Shown here piece after piece: positions 23,729 through 34,034 of a stretch of DNA of 64,000 bases (positions within the stretch are counted from its first letter, which is position 1; every line of letters begins with the position of its first letter). Where the stretch lies: assembly GCA_946624155.1 (NCBI GenBank), contig CAMORU010000002.1:1-64000 (forward strand), read 5' to 3'. The notes under the pieces are model-generated. The model was not told where the DNA came from. It made no database searches and saw only the letters and a program-made list of their open reading frames with translations. Source of the stretch: an uncultured Caryophanales bacterium (GTDB lineage Bacteria; Bacillota_I; Bacilli_A; RFN20; CAG-826). The translations under genes were made by a program, and so were the position numbers.

Positions 23729-25206
23729 TGAAAAAATATATTTTATCAATTGACCAGGGAACTACTTCTTCAAGAGCTATTCTTTTTAATAAAAAAGGAG
23801 AACTTGTAGCATCAGCTTCAAAAGAAGTCGTCCTTTATTATCCTCATGAAGGTTATGTTGAAGCAGACCCAATTGAAATTTGGAGCTCAGTTGTAGATGT
23901 TATTAATAACGTCTTAATTAAAGCAAATACTACTTGGTCTGAAATTGATTCAGTTGGTATTACTAATCAACGTGAGACAACAGTTATTTGGGAAAAGAAA
24001 ACTGGAAAACCAATTTATAATGCGATTGTTTGGCAATCACGCCAATCGCTTTCAATTTGTGAGTCTCTTTCTAAGAAAGAAACAATTATTCACAATAAAA
24101 CTGGTTTATTAATTAACCCGTATTTCTCTGCATCGAAAATAAGATTTATTTTGGATGCTGTTAAAGATGCTCAAGAAAGAGCTGAAAAAGGAGAACTTTT
24201 ATTTGGAACAATTGATACTTGGTTAATTTGGAAATTAACCGAAGGTAAAACCCACGCTACTGATACAACAAATGCCTCAAGAACAATGTTATTTAACATT
24301 TTTGATCTAAAGTGGGATAAAGATTTGCTTGAGATTTTTAATATTCCTGAAAAGATGCTTCCAAAAGTAATGGAATCAAAAGCTGATTTCGGTAAACTCG
24401 ATTATTTCGCTAGAGACATTCATATTTTGGGTGTTGCAGGCGACCAACAAGCATCTCTTTTTGGTCATACATGCTTTAAAGAAGGTGAATGTAAAAACAC
24501 ATACGGAACCGGATGTTTCATGTTAATGAATACAGGCGAAAAACCTATTCTTTCTAATAATGGTTTATTAACTACAATTGCTTGGACTATTGATGGCAAA
24601 ACTAAATACGCTCTTGAAGGCTCTGTCTTTATTGGTGGTGCGGCTATTCAATGGTTAAGAGATGGAATTAAAGTTATTAAAGAAGCCAAAGAATGTGATG
24701 AAGCCGCTTCTAAAGTTCCTGATAATGGTGGAGTTTACTTTGTCCCAGCATTTGTAGGACTTGGAACCCCATATTGGGATGATGAAGTTAGAGGCACGAT
24801 GTTTGGTATGACTCGTGCCACAACAAGAAACCATATTGTTTTAGCAACTCTTCAAGCTATCGCTTTCCAAAGTAAAGATGTTTTTGATGTTATGAGTGAT
24901 GAATCACAAATTGAGATTAAATCTTTACAGGTTGATGGAGGCGCAACAAACTCAGATGTTTTAATGCAATTCCAAAGTGATATTCTTCATATTGATATTC
25001 AAAAACCTGTTTGCACTGAAACCACAGCGCTTGGTGTTTGCTATCTAGCAGGTCTTAAGTCTGGTTTCTTCAAAGGCACAGATCACGTTAAAGAATGCCA
25101 CAACTTCCAAAAATCATTTTCTCCAAAGATGCCGCTTGTTGAAGCATATAAGATGTGTGAAGCTTGGAAAAAAGCGGTGGAATGTTCTAGAAGATTTAAA
25201 CTTTAA
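23728..25206 (+). CDS. glpK: Glycerol kinase
   Basis: 492 aa, full family length. It phosphorylates glycerol to glycerol-3-phosphate for lipid synthesis or glycolysis. FGGY-kinase motifs are clear: SIDQGTTSSRAILF at the start, GITNQRETTVIW, LFGTIDTWLIWKLT, and GGAAIQWLRDG with FVPAFVGLGTPYWDDEVRGT. No glpF or glpO/glpD is adjacent. Last gene of the yigZ operon, followed by a strong terminator. Confidence 0.97.
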   Translation: MKKYILSIDQGTTSSRAILFNKKGELVASASKEVVLYYPHEGYVEADPIEIWSSVVDVINNVLIKANTTWSEIDSVGITNQRETTVIWEKKTGKPIYNAIVWQSRQSLSICESLSKKETIIHNKTGLLINPYFSASKIRFILDAVKDAQERAEKGELLFGTIDTWLIWKLTEGKTHATDTTNASRTMLFNIFDLKWDKDLLEIFNIPEKMLPKVMESKADFGKLDYFARDIHILGVAGDQQASLFGHTCFKEGECKNTYGTGCFMLMNTGEKPILSNNGLLTTIAWTIDGKTKYALEGSVFIGGAAIQWLRDGIKVIKEAKECDEAASKVPDNGGVYFVPAFVGLGTPYWDDEVRGTMFGMTRATTRNHIVLATLQAIAFQSKDVFDVMSDESQIEIKSLQVDGGATNSDVLMQFQSDILHIDIQKPVCTETTALGVCYLAGLKSGFFKGTDHVKECHNFQKSFSPKMPLVEAYKMCEAWKKAVECSRRFKL

Positions 25207-25224
25207 AAGTAGTAAAATTTCCAT

Positions 25225-25262
25225 AAAAAAAGCAGGATTTCCTAAGAATTTCCTGCTTTTTT
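25225..25262. terminator. Bidirectional terminator between glpK and the nucleoside kinase
   Basis: AAAAAAGCAGGA / TCCTGCTTTTTT stem with a loop of about 14 bases. Confidence 0.85.
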
Positions 25263-25271
25263 GATTGTTAA

Positions 25272-26909
25272 TTAGTCAGCGTAACATGAGCCACCAATAA
25301 ACTCTCTCATAAGTGAGTTACATGGTACCCATTCATCTGGCATGTTGTCAAAGTACTTGAGCATACGGAGTAATCTTTCTGCTACTGGATAGTACACTGA
25401 TTCTGGTTGAACTGCTTCAAGAAGAGGTTGAGCATATTTCTTCATAACACAAAGTTCATATGGAAGCATTGAGTTATAAACAAAGTCTGCGCCTTCTTGA
25501 GTTTCGTAAATCCATTTAAATTCGCCACGACGGACGCTTGGCCACATACCGATTGTTTCTTCTGCTGAAGCACCTCTGAATTGATAGTCACGAACTAATC
25601 TACGAAGTAAACGTAAGTCTACTGTTGAAATTGGATAGTGGTTATCAAGGTTGATTTGTGCTTGTGGAGCAATGAAGATTTTAAATTTTTGGTTACGTGG
25701 AATTAAGGCTGTCATACGATCATTGAGGGCGTGAATACCTTCAATGATGATTGGTTCGCCTTTGCCAACTTTAAGAACTCTACCTGGAACACGTTTTCCA
25801 AGTTTGAAATCAAATTTTGGAAGTTGAACTTCTTCTCCATTAATTAAATCAAGCATATTTTGGTTGAATAATTCAATGTCGAGAGCTTCAATGGATTCAA
25901 GATCTGGTTTACCATCTTCATCTTTAGGTGCTTGATCTTTGGAAAGATAGTAGTCATCCATTGAGATTCTAATTGGTTTTAAACCTCTTGACATAAGTTC
26001 TATACGAACTCTATTTGCAAATGTTGTTTTACCAGAGCTTGATGGACCAGCAATACAGATGATTCTGATGTCTTCGTTATTTTCGATTATAGAGCCAAGT
26101 TCGCAAAGCATTCTGTTGTGTCTTGCTTCGCAAAGCTGTATGAAGTCGATAACGCCATCTTTGTGAATGTGTTCGTTAATTTTAACAACGGTATCAGCAT
26201 TAACTGTCTTCGCCCATACGTGCGCTTCTTTTAATGTTTTACCATAAGTAGGAGCATCAACGAATTCTGGGATTTGACCTTTACATTCGCTTCTTGGAGT
26301 TTGAAGAATCATTCCTGGAACATAAAGATTTAATTTAAATTCTTTGATATAGCCAGTTGATGGAACCATTCTTGAGAAGAGGTAGTTGTAATAACCATCA
26401 CATTCATATAAATGGACTTTACTTTCTGGGCGATATGCGAGTGCTTCAAGCTTATCTTCTAAGCCAACTTTTTTATAAAGTTTAGCAGCTTCTTTCTTTT
26501 CGTAGCTGTGGCGTACAAGTGGGAAGTCAGCATCGATAATCTTTTTCATCTCTGCTTCAACTGCATCTCTCATTTTTGTGGTTGCTGAGACTTCTGGATT
26601 AAGGATTTGAATGAAAGTAGAACGTGAAACGTTACGTGTCAATCTAACCTTAAGTTCTGGATAAAGTCTTGCAAACGCCATAACTGCAATGAATCTAACT
26701 GTAGATTCGTAAATTTTTGCGGCGTCTTCATCCTTAATTGTAAGGAATTCAACTTTTGAGTCCTCTTCAACGTAGTATGTGAGTTCTCTAAGTCTATTAT
26801 TGACTCTGCAACAAATAATGTCTCTGTTTCCTTTTGGTACTAAGTCAAGAATTTTAACTTTCTTCTCAAATACTTTCTCTTGATCGAGGTATTTAACTGT
26901 AAATGACAT
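25272..26909 (-). CDS. TGS-domain uridine kinase-like protein
   Basis: 545 aa. Residues 1-60 are a TGS domain and about 60-210 resemble the second additional domain of threonyl-tRNA synthetase, as known for this family of nucleoside kinases. From about residue 285 it is a uridine kinase-type P-loop protein with Walker A GPSSSGKTTFANR, then SMDDYYLSK and IIIEGIHALN. It probably phosphorylates uridine or a related nucleoside; the function of the synthetase-like front is unclear. A textbook promoter and AAAGGAG precede it, with a cre-like site just upstream of the -35. Confidence 0.9.
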   Translation of the reverse strand: MSFTVKYLDQEKVFEKKVKILDLVPKGNRDIICCRVNNRLRELTYYVEEDSKVEFLTIKDEDAAKIYESTVRFIAVMAFARLYPELKVRLTRNVSRSTFIQILNPEVSATTKMRDAVEAEMKKIIDADFPLVRHSYEKKEAAKLYKKVGLEDKLEALAYRPESKVHLYECDGYYNYLFSRMVPSTGYIKEFKLNLYVPGMILQTPRSECKGQIPEFVDAPTYGKTLKEAHVWAKTVNADTVVKINEHIHKDGVIDFIQLCEARHNRMLCELGSIIENNEDIRIICIAGPSSSGKTTFANRVRIELMSRGLKPIRISMDDYYLSKDQAPKDEDGKPDLESIEALDIELFNQNMLDLINGEEVQLPKFDFKLGKRVPGRVLKVGKGEPIIIEGIHALNDRMTALIPRNQKFKIFIAPQAQINLDNHYPISTVDLRLLRRLVRDYQFRGASAEETIGMWPSVRRGEFKWIYETQEGADFVYNSMLPYELCVMKKYAQPLLEAVQPESVYYPVAERLLRMLKYFDNMPDEWVPCNSLMREFIGGSCYAD

Positions 26910-26937
26910 AGTTTAAATCTCCTTTTCGGGCGAATAA

Positions 26938-26966
26938 ATTATAAACGAGCGCATGTGTCTTTTCAA
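26938..26966 (-). promoter_or_regulatory. Promoter of the TGS-uridine kinase gene
   Basis: On the minus strand: TTGAAA (26961-26966), exactly 17 bases, TATAAT (26938-26943). AAAAGGAG follows before the ATG. Confidence 0.85.
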
Positions 26967-26973
26967 TAAAAAA

Positions 26974-26989
26974 ATGTAACCGCTTGCAT
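26974..26989. promoter_or_regulatory. cre-like operator (CcpA/LacI family)
   Basis: ATGTAACCGCTTGCAT fits the relaxed catabolite-responsive element pattern WTGNAANCGNWNNCW at every fixed position. It lies 7 bases upstream of the kinase -35 box. A LacI-family gene in the syntenic ccpA position is encoded at 55822. Confidence 0.5.
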
Positions 26990-27021
26990 AGATAATAAAA
27001 GCAAAATTCTTTGCATCGCAA

Positions 27022-27045
27022 TATAATTTATTTTAAAATTATAAT
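27022..27045 (+). promoter_or_regulatory. Two TATAAT boxes upstream of the small ORF at 27118
   Basis: TATAAT at 27022-27027 and at 27040-27045 on the + strand, both without a good -35. Either could drive the small ORF. Between them and the ORF are a GCTAAATTAGC dyad (27074-27084) and a direct repeat ATTAGCAA (27079 and 27088). Confidence 0.4.
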
Positions 27046-27117
27046 CGCTTGTTATTTTGCGAATAAAATTTGCGCTAAATTAGCAAGATTAGCAAAGGAC
27101 ACAAAAGAGGCCAAAAA

Positions 27118-27198
27118 ATGGTAGAAATTTCCGAAAATTTGCAGGAAATCTCGGGTAATTTGCAAAAAATAGCTTGTCTAAATCTAGCGAACAAATAA
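27118..27198 (+). CDS. Small ORF (26 aa) with its own ribosome-binding site and terminator
   Basis: ATG with AGAGG seven bases upstream, 26 codons, TAA, then a strong terminator 15 bases later. The peptide has a repeated helical unit (EISENLQ / EISGNLQ) and one Cys. A 19-base stretch inside it also occurs, in the same reading frame, in rsgA. It may be a real small protein or a regulatory leader; it matches no family I recognise. It occupies the otherwise gene-free 340-base interval between the nucleoside kinase and atp operons. Confidence 0.4.
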   Translation: MVEISENLQEISGNLQKIACLNLANK

Positions 27199-27213
27199 AG
27201 AGGAAAATAGGTT

Positions 27214-27245
27214 AAAAAGTCAGCAATTGTTGACTTTTTATTTTT
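27214..27245 (+). terminator. Terminator between the small ORF and the atp operon
   Basis: Stem AAAAAGTCAGC / GTTGACTTTTT (one G-T pair) with a 4-base loop, then TATTTTT. Its 3' arm contains the -35 box of the atp promoter. Confidence 0.8.
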
Positions 27246-27258
27246 GTAAATGAATAAT
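27230..27258 (+). promoter_or_regulatory. Promoter of the ATP synthase operon
   Basis: TTGACT (27230-27235), 17-base spacer, AATAAT (27253-27258), then 9 bases to the ATG at 27268. It rules out ATG 27250 as the start because that ATG lies between -35 and -10. Confidence 0.7.
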
Positions 27259-27267
27259 ATTAAGGTA

Positions 27268-27669
27268 ATGAAAGGCAAATTAACAAAGTTAAGTGAGCTT
27301 CAGGCATCACTATTAATTGCAGGGGCAATATCGGTTGTCCTTTTATTAGTCTCACTCGCAGGACTTTTTAATAATCAACCTGGGTGGATAATTGGTGTTG
27401 CGATTGGAACGGCTGTTGAGTTCGCTTTTATTTGGTTAATGTTTGTTGGGTCAAACGCAACTTTTAAAGAACAAAAAGCAGGATTATTCCTTTTAACTTA
27501 TTTTGTTAGAGTAATCCTTTTTGTTGGTTCATTTGCTGGACTTGCCGTTCTTCAATATGTCGCAAAAATTGAAGTTTTTAAAAATTCATGTTGGGGAATG
27601 TTAATCGCTTTTGCTCCTTCTACATTTATCACAATCGCCATTCAAGTAATGCATAAAGGAAAGAATTAA
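27268..27669 (+). CDS. AtpI-like membrane protein, first gene of atp operon
   Basis: 133 aa with four hydrophobic segments and a conserved Arg in FVRVILF. Position before atpB, length and topology fit an AtpI/Fo assembly-type protein, but sequence similarity to AtpI is weak, so the call is mainly positional. The ATG at 27268 was chosen because the operon's -10 box overlaps the region of the upstream ATG (27250). Its stop overlaps the atpB start. Confidence 0.6.
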   Translation: MKGKLTKLSELQASLLIAGAISVVLLLVSLAGLFNNQPGWIIGVAIGTAVEFAFIWLMFVGSNATFKEQKAGLFLLTYFVRVILFVGSFAGLAVLQYVAKIEVFKNSCWGMLIAFAPSTFITIAIQVMHKGKN

Positions 27670-28433
27670 TGGAGAAGTATTCTGATCCAAATATTTTTAA
27701 AACATTTAATCCTTCTGGCGAGATCATAGTAGCTTTAGGGCTTATTTTCGTTCTTATCATTTTGGCAATTTATGTTGGCATTAGAGCAAAATTTGCAGAC
27801 CCACTTAAAAGACCAAAAGGTTTATTAAAAATTACTGAATGGGCAGTTGAAAAGTTAGATGCTTTCACTCAGGAATCAATGGGGCCAGGATTTGATAATT
27901 TTGGTGGATTATTGCTTGCAATAATTCCATTCTGTTTCTTGTCATTTATAATTGGAATTACAGGTCTACCTACCCCTATGAATAACTTGGCAGTTCCTTT
28001 AACTTTAGCCTTAGTTACATTTGCATTAATACACTTTACATCAATGAGATTTACTAAAATCCATTACTTTAAACGTTATGTTGATCCATTCCCAATTTTC
28101 TTACCAATCAACTTAATGTCAATGTGGGCTCCTTTACTCTCAATGACTCTTCGTATGTTTGGTAACGCAATTGTTGGTTGGGTTTTACTTGGTTTAATTA
28201 ATAGTGGTTTAGAATCAATCTCTTCATCAATTTTCTCATTTATTCCTGGTGGAGCATCTTCAATCTTCATTGTTCCGATTGTTACTCCACTTTTACATGC
28301 ATATTTTGATTTGTTCTCTGGTTTTGTTCAGACGATGGTGTTTACGTTCTTAACGGCACTTTTTATCTCGCAAGAAAGGCCAGATGATATACAAATAGAA
28401 GGAGCTAGAGCTCCTAGAAAGGAGGCTATGTAA
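27669..28433 (+). CDS. atpB: ATP synthase Fo subunit a
   Basis: 254 aa, about six membrane segments. It forms the stator half-channels that pass ions to the c ring. The essential Arg is in the conserved LTLRMFGNAIVGWVLL helix (LSMTLRMFGN). The C-terminal helix with HAYFDLFSGFVQTMVFTFLTALFI is typical. It overlaps atpE by one base. The operon order I-B-E-F-H-A-G-D-C is the standard bacterial one. Confidence 0.96.
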   Translation: MEKYSDPNIFKTFNPSGEIIVALGLIFVLIILAIYVGIRAKFADPLKRPKGLLKITEWAVEKLDAFTQESMGPGFDNFGGLLLAIIPFCFLSFIIGITGLPTPMNNLAVPLTLALVTFALIHFTSMRFTKIHYFKRYVDPFPIFLPINLMSMWAPLLSMTLRMFGNAIVGWVLLGLINSGLESISSSIFSFIPGGASSIFIVPIVTPLLHAYFDLFSGFVQTMVFTFLTALFISQERPDDIQIEGARAPRKEAM

Positions 28434-28660
28434 TGAATTTAGAAGCAGCAAAAGCAATTGGTGCGGCTATCGCAATTTTATCAGCAGGTTGTTCATCTCT
28501 TGGTGAAGGCTTACTAGTTGCAAAAGCTATCGAAGGTATGGCTCGTAACCCTGAAATGTATGGCAAACTTCGTTCTAGCATGATTATTGGTGCTGCCCTT
28601 GTTGAAACTTGTGGTATTTACGCACTTTTAATCTCAATTCTTATTCTTTTCGTTCTTTAA
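28433..28660 (+). CDS. atpE: ATP synthase Fo subunit c
   Basis: 75 aa, two membrane helices joined by the polar loop ARNPE. The ion-binding Glu is Glu58 (LVETCGIYAL) with Val57, Thr59 and Tyr63 around it, as in sodium-type rotors. The first helix has a second carboxylate, Glu25 (LGEG), at the place where sodium c subunits such as that of Ilyobacter have Gln. Two carboxylates 33 residues apart match the two-carboxylate Na+ rotor described for Fusobacterium. AAAGGAGG precedes the ATG. Confidence 0.97.
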   Translation: MNLEAAKAIGAAIAILSAGCSSLGEGLLVAKAIEGMARNPEMYGKLRSSMIIGAALVETCGIYALLISILILFVL

Positions 28661-28678
28661 TTTTCGGAGGGCTTTGTT

Positions 28679-29263
28679 ATGAAAAAGTCTAAATTAGCTT
28701 TAATAACATTGTCGACTGTAGCTTCTGGAAGTTTGACTGCTTGTAGCGGAATTACTAAAGAAGGCTTCATAGACAAATTATTCCCTAACCCATGGGATGC
28801 TTTAGCAGTATTTTTAGCATTTATTGTTTTACTTATTGCAGTATTTTATTTTGCATATAAACCTGTCAAAAAGTTGCTCAAACAAAGAGGCGACTATGTA
28901 GAGGACAAAATTAAAAATGCTGAAAAACGTGAAAAAGAGTCTCAAAAACTTTTAACTGAAGCAAACGAAGAAATCAAAGCTAAAAAGATTGAAGCCATGG
29001 GTATTGTAGAACAAGCAAAAGAAGATGCTCTCAAAGAGAGACAAGCTATTTTAGATAAAGCAAAAGAAGAAAAAGCCGCCGAATTACAAAGAACAAAAGA
29101 AGAGATTGCTCAAGAGATTGAGGCAAGCAAAGATGAAATCCATCGCGAAATTGTTTCAGTCGCGATTAATGCATCAAGCAAAGTTCTCGAAAGAGAAGTT
29201 AATTCAAAAGACAACGAAAAACTCATCGACAGTTTTATTGATGATTTAAAAGAAGGTAAATAA
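28679..29263 (+). CDS. atpF: ATP synthase Fo subunit b, predicted lipoprotein
   Basis: 194 aa. It starts with a lipoprotein signal (KKSK, then a hydrophobic stretch, then lipobox LTAC with Cys22), a second membrane segment at about 40-60, and a long charged coiled coil to the end. Subunit b connects Fo to F1 as the peripheral stalk. A lipid-modified b subunit is known from mycoplasmas and is unusual elsewhere. CGGAGGG precedes the start. Confidence 0.95.
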   Translation: MKKSKLALITLSTVASGSLTACSGITKEGFIDKLFPNPWDALAVFLAFIVLLIAVFYFAYKPVKKLLKQRGDYVEDKIKNAEKREKESQKLLTEANEEIKAKKIEAMGIVEQAKEDALKERQAILDKAKEEKAAELQRTKEEIAQEIEASKDEIHREIVSVAINASSKVLEREVNSKDNEKLIDSFIDDLKEGK

Positions 29264-29805
29264 TGCAAGAAGTAGTTTCTAGATACGCATCAGCTCTTGT
29301 TAGCATTGCTAAAGAAGAGAAAAAACTTGAGCAATATAAAATTGCAGTTTTAAGCGTGAAAGAAACTTTTGATTCTAATCCTGAAGTCTTGAAGTTCCTT
29401 AAATCTTATTTTGTAAATAATAATGATAAAAACAAAGTGATTGATGAACTTACTAAAGAATACGGGCTTAAAAACTTGACTAATTTTATTAAACTTCTAG
29501 TCGCAAAACATAAGATATATATGTTTAAAGACATTGTCTCAGAAATCACTAAAGGAATTAATTTTGAATTAGATGTTTATGAAGGCTTCGTTTATTCAAC
29601 TGAGCCTTTAGAAAAAGAAAAAATTCTTGATATTTCCCAGGTAATTTCAGAAAAAATCCATAAAAAAGTAGAACTTAAAAATAAAATTGATAGCCGCTTA
29701 ATTGGTGGTATTAAGGTTGTGGTCCATGATCATGTATTTGATGGTTCTATTAAGTACAAACTTGAAACAATGAAAGAACAATTAAAAGAAAGGAGAAACG
29801 GCTAA
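29263..29805 (+). CDS. atpH: ATP synthase F1 subunit delta
   Basis: 180 aa. N-terminal helical bundle beginning [16 protein letters not shown] and a C-terminal region with [30 protein letters not shown], the hallmark of the OSCP/delta family. It links the b stalk to the alpha subunits. It overlaps atpF and atpA by one base each, so translation is coupled. Confidence 0.95.
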   Translation: MQEVVSRYASALVSIAKEEKKLEQYKIAVLSVKETFDSNPEVLKFLKSYFVNNNDKNKVIDELTKEYGLKNLTNFIKLLVAKHKIYMFKDIVSEITKGINFELDVYEGFVYSTEPLEKEKILDISQVISEKIHKKVELKNKIDSRLIGGIKVVVHDHVFDGSIKYKLETMKEQLKERRNG

Positions 29806-31310
29806 TGAAAATTAAAACTTCAGAAATTTCGGCTTTAATTAAAAAACAAATTACCGATTTTGAATCTAAGGTTGATTCTAATGACGTTGGCACTGTTATT
29901 ACCGTAGGTGATGGTGTTGCTTTGGTTTATGGTCTTGATAAAGCAATGCTAGGTGAACTCGTTGAATTTAATCGTTCCGTTTACGGAATGGTTATGAACC
30001 TTGAAGAAGAAAATGTTGGTTGTGTCTTGCTTGGAAACGATACCGATATTAAAGAAGGTGACGTTGTAAGAAGAACAAAGAAAGTTGTCGAAGTTCCTGT
30101 TGGTGATGCTCTTTTAGGAAGAGTTGTTAATGCTTTAGGCCAACCTCTTGATGGTTTAGGTGAAATTAAAACAAAAGCAACTCGTCCAGTTGAAAGAATT
30201 GCACCAGGTGTTATTTACCGTAAGTCAGTTGACACTCCACTTCAAACAGGTATTAAAGCTATTGACGCTATGATTCCTATTGGAAGAGGTCAAAGAGAAC
30301 TTATTATTGGTGATAGACAAACAGGAAAAACCGCTATTGCTGTAGACACAATCATTAACCAAAAAGGACAAGACGTAAATTGTATTTACGTTGCAATTGG
30401 GCAAAAGAATTCAACTGTTGCTTCAATTGTTGATAAATTGCGCAAAGCAGGTGCTATGGAATACACAACTGTAGTTTCAGCAACTGCTAGTGAACTTGCC
30501 CCTTTACTTTATCTTGCCCCTTATTCAGGTATGGCTATGGCTGAAGAATGGTTAGATGAAGGTAAAGATACATTAATCATCTTTGATGATTTATCTAAAC
30601 ACGCTGTTGCTTATCGTACACTTTCTCTTTTGTTAAAGAGACCAAGTGGTCGTGAAGCTTACCCAGGCGATGTTTTCTACTTACATTCACGTTTACTCGA
30701 ACGTGCTTGTAAACTTAATGATGAGTATGGTGGTGGTTCAATTACTGCTCTACCAATCATCGAAACTCAAGCAGGTGATATTTCTGCATATATTCCAACA
30801 AATGTTATTTCGATTACTGATGGTCAAATCTTTTTAATGACAGATTTATTTAACGCAGGTCAAAGACCTGCTATCGATTCAGGTTTATCGGTTAGCCGTG
30901 TTGGTAGCGCCGCTCAACTTAAAGCTATGAAGCAAGTCGCTGGTTCTTTAAAGATTGAACTCGCTAACTTCCGTGAACTTCAAGCTTTCTCTCAATTTGG
31001 TAGCGATCTTGATGAAGACACAAAACGTGTTCTTAAACATGGTAATGTCTTAATGGAAATATTAAAACAAGCTCAATATGATACTTATCCAGTTGAAAGA
31101 CAAATTATTGAACTTTTCGCAGCAAAACATCGTTATTTAGATGAATTAAAAGTTGAGGAAGTTAAACCTGCATTAAATAAACTTTACTCACATATTTCTT
31201 CATCTCACAAAGAGATTTTAAAGGAAATTGTTAGCAAAAAGATTATTTCAGACTCTTTGGAGTCTTCACTTAAGAAAATAATGAGTGATTTCTTCGAGAC
31301 ATTAAAATAA
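29805..31310 (+). CDS. atpA: ATP synthase F1 subunit alpha
   Basis: 501 aa. P-loop GDRQTGKTA, the region [11 protein letters not shown], and the conserved [20 protein letters not shown] identify the non-catalytic alpha subunit. Full length for the family. It is preceded by AAAGGAG, and atpG starts one base after its stop. Confidence 0.98.
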   Translation: MKIKTSEISALIKKQITDFESKVDSNDVGTVITVGDGVALVYGLDKAMLGELVEFNRSVYGMVMNLEEENVGCVLLGNDTDIKEGDVVRRTKKVVEVPVGDALLGRVVNALGQPLDGLGEIKTKATRPVERIAPGVIYRKSVDTPLQTGIKAIDAMIPIGRGQRELIIGDRQTGKTAIAVDTIINQKGQDVNCIYVAIGQKNSTVASIVDKLRKAGAMEYTTVVSATASELAPLLYLAPYSGMAMAEEWLDEGKDTLIIFDDLSKHAVAYRTLSLLLKRPSGREAYPGDVFYLHSRLLERACKLNDEYGGGSITALPIIETQAGDISAYIPTNVISITDGQIFLMTDLFNAGQRPAIDSGLSVSRVGSAAQLKAMKQVAGSLKIELANFRELQAFSQFGSDLDEDTKRVLKHGNVLMEILKQAQYDTYPVERQIIELFAAKHRYLDELKVEEVKPALNKLYSHISSSHKEILKEIVSKKIISDSLESSLKKIMSDFFETLK

Positions 31311-31311
31311 T

Positions 31312-32154
31312 ATGGCACAGGCACTTAATAAAACAAAAAGAAGAATTGCTTCTGTAAAATCGACAAAAAAGATTACTGAAGCTATGGAACTTGTCGCAAC
31401 CGTTAAACTTAAAAAGTTCAAAAATAAAATGGAAGCAAATCGGTTCTATGTAAAGGAAATTGAAGACATAATTTCTCATCTTTTTGGAGTGCTTGGAAAT
31501 GAAGAAAACCCATATATTTCTCAAGGAAAAGGGGAGAAAAACCTAGTTGTGGTTATTAATTCAAATCTCGGTTTGTGTGCTTCTTATAATTCCAATGTCT
31601 TTAACTTTGTTAATAATAATTTAGATAAAAATAAAGACACATTAATGACAATTGGAATTAAAGGTGAGCTTAATTACGAAAGAGAAGGTTTTGAAATTAA
31701 TAAAGATTATTCTTCTATTAATGATAAATTGGATTACTCCGATGTAATTAAATTTGGTCGCTATTTACATTCAGAATTTTTAAAGGGAACATACAAATCT
31801 ATTAAGCTAGTATATACAAAGTATATAAACTCACTAAGATTTGAACCTACTTTAGTTACACTTTTCCCACTTAGCAAAGAAGGAGAAACCCCATCATATG
31901 GATATGAACCAATCTACGATCCTAATCTTAAGACCTTGATTGAAGAGTTGGTTCCAATTTACATAACTTCTTCTTTATATCAAAAACTTATTGAATCTAC
32001 TGTCAGCGAACAAGCATCAAGAAGAACTGCAATGGAAAATGCAAATGATAATGCTGATGAACTTATTGATAAGTTAACTATTGAATTTAATAAAGCAAGA
32101 CAAGCAGCTATTACTCAAGAAATTACTGAAGTAGTTGCTGGTCAACAAGAATAA
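31312..32154 (+). CDS. atpG: ATP synthase F1 subunit gamma
   Basis: 280 aa. The N-terminal coiled-coil helix (NKTKRRIASVKSTKKITEAMELVA) and the C-terminal ENANDNADELIDKLTIEFNKARQAAIT form the central rotor shaft. The sequence between is diverged, but the length is normal. Confidence 0.96.
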   Translation: MAQALNKTKRRIASVKSTKKITEAMELVATVKLKKFKNKMEANRFYVKEIEDIISHLFGVLGNEENPYISQGKGEKNLVVVINSNLGLCASYNSNVFNFVNNNLDKNKDTLMTIGIKGELNYEREGFEINKDYSSINDKLDYSDVIKFGRYLHSEFLKGTYKSIKLVYTKYINSLRFEPTLVTLFPLSKEGETPSYGYEPIYDPNLKTLIEELVPIYITSSLYQKLIESTVSEQASRRTAMENANDNADELIDKLTIEFNKARQAAITQEITEVVAGQQE

Positions 32155-33563
<1,409 letters not shown>

Positions 33564-33564
<1 letters not shown>

Positions 33565-33962
33565 TGGGTTTTTTGCTTGAAATCATCACTCCAAAAGGAA
33601 TTTATCTCAACGAGGAAGTTGATTCTTTAACCATAAAATTAGGTAGTGGTTATAGAACATTTTTGAAAGGACACACTCCTTTAATTGGTTCTTTAGCATA
33701 TGCTCCAATGCATTTAATTAAAAATGGGAAAATGGAAGAATATGCAGTTCATGGTGGTGCAATAAATGTAACTAAAGAAAAAATAAGTGTAGTTTGTAAC
33801 GCCATAGAAAATAAAAAAGATATTGATAAAAATAGAGCTAAGGCTGCAAAGGAAAGAGCCGAAAAACGTCTTAAAGACAAAAATCATAATGTTGACATTA
33901 AACGCGCTCAACTAGCTTTACAAAGAGCATTAATTCGTCTTGAATTAGCAGGTAAGGACTAA
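33564..33962 (+). CDS. atpC: ATP synthase F1 subunit epsilon
   Basis: 132 aa. N-terminal beta sandwich (LEIITPKGIYLNEEVDSLTIK, GYRTFLKGHTPLIGSL, YAVHGGAINV) and a C-terminal helical hairpin rich in Lys/Arg/Ala. It brakes ATP hydrolysis in many species. Last gene of the operon; it overlaps atpD by one base. Confidence 0.95.
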
Positions 33963-33982
33963 ACTTTGAAAAGTTTTATTTG
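33961..33982 (+). terminator. Weak terminator after the atp operon
   Basis: AAACTT / AAGTTT stem with a 4-base loop, then TATTTG. Low-stability stem; some read-through into ppa is possible. Confidence 0.45.
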
Positions 33983-34008
33983 TAAAAGTAATTTACAATA
34001 TATATAAT
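33980..34008 (+). promoter_or_regulatory. Promoter of ppa
   Basis: TTGTAA (33980-33985), 17 bases, TATAAT (34003-34008). AAAGGAGGA follows before the ATG at 34035. Confidence 0.75.
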
Positions 34009-34034
34009 ATGGCGTCACAAAAGGAGGATTAGAT

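Noticed and set aside
27250..27252. ATG 27250 as start of the atpI-like gene
   Set aside because: It lies between the -35 and -10 boxes of the operon promoter; ATG 27268 is downstream of the -10.
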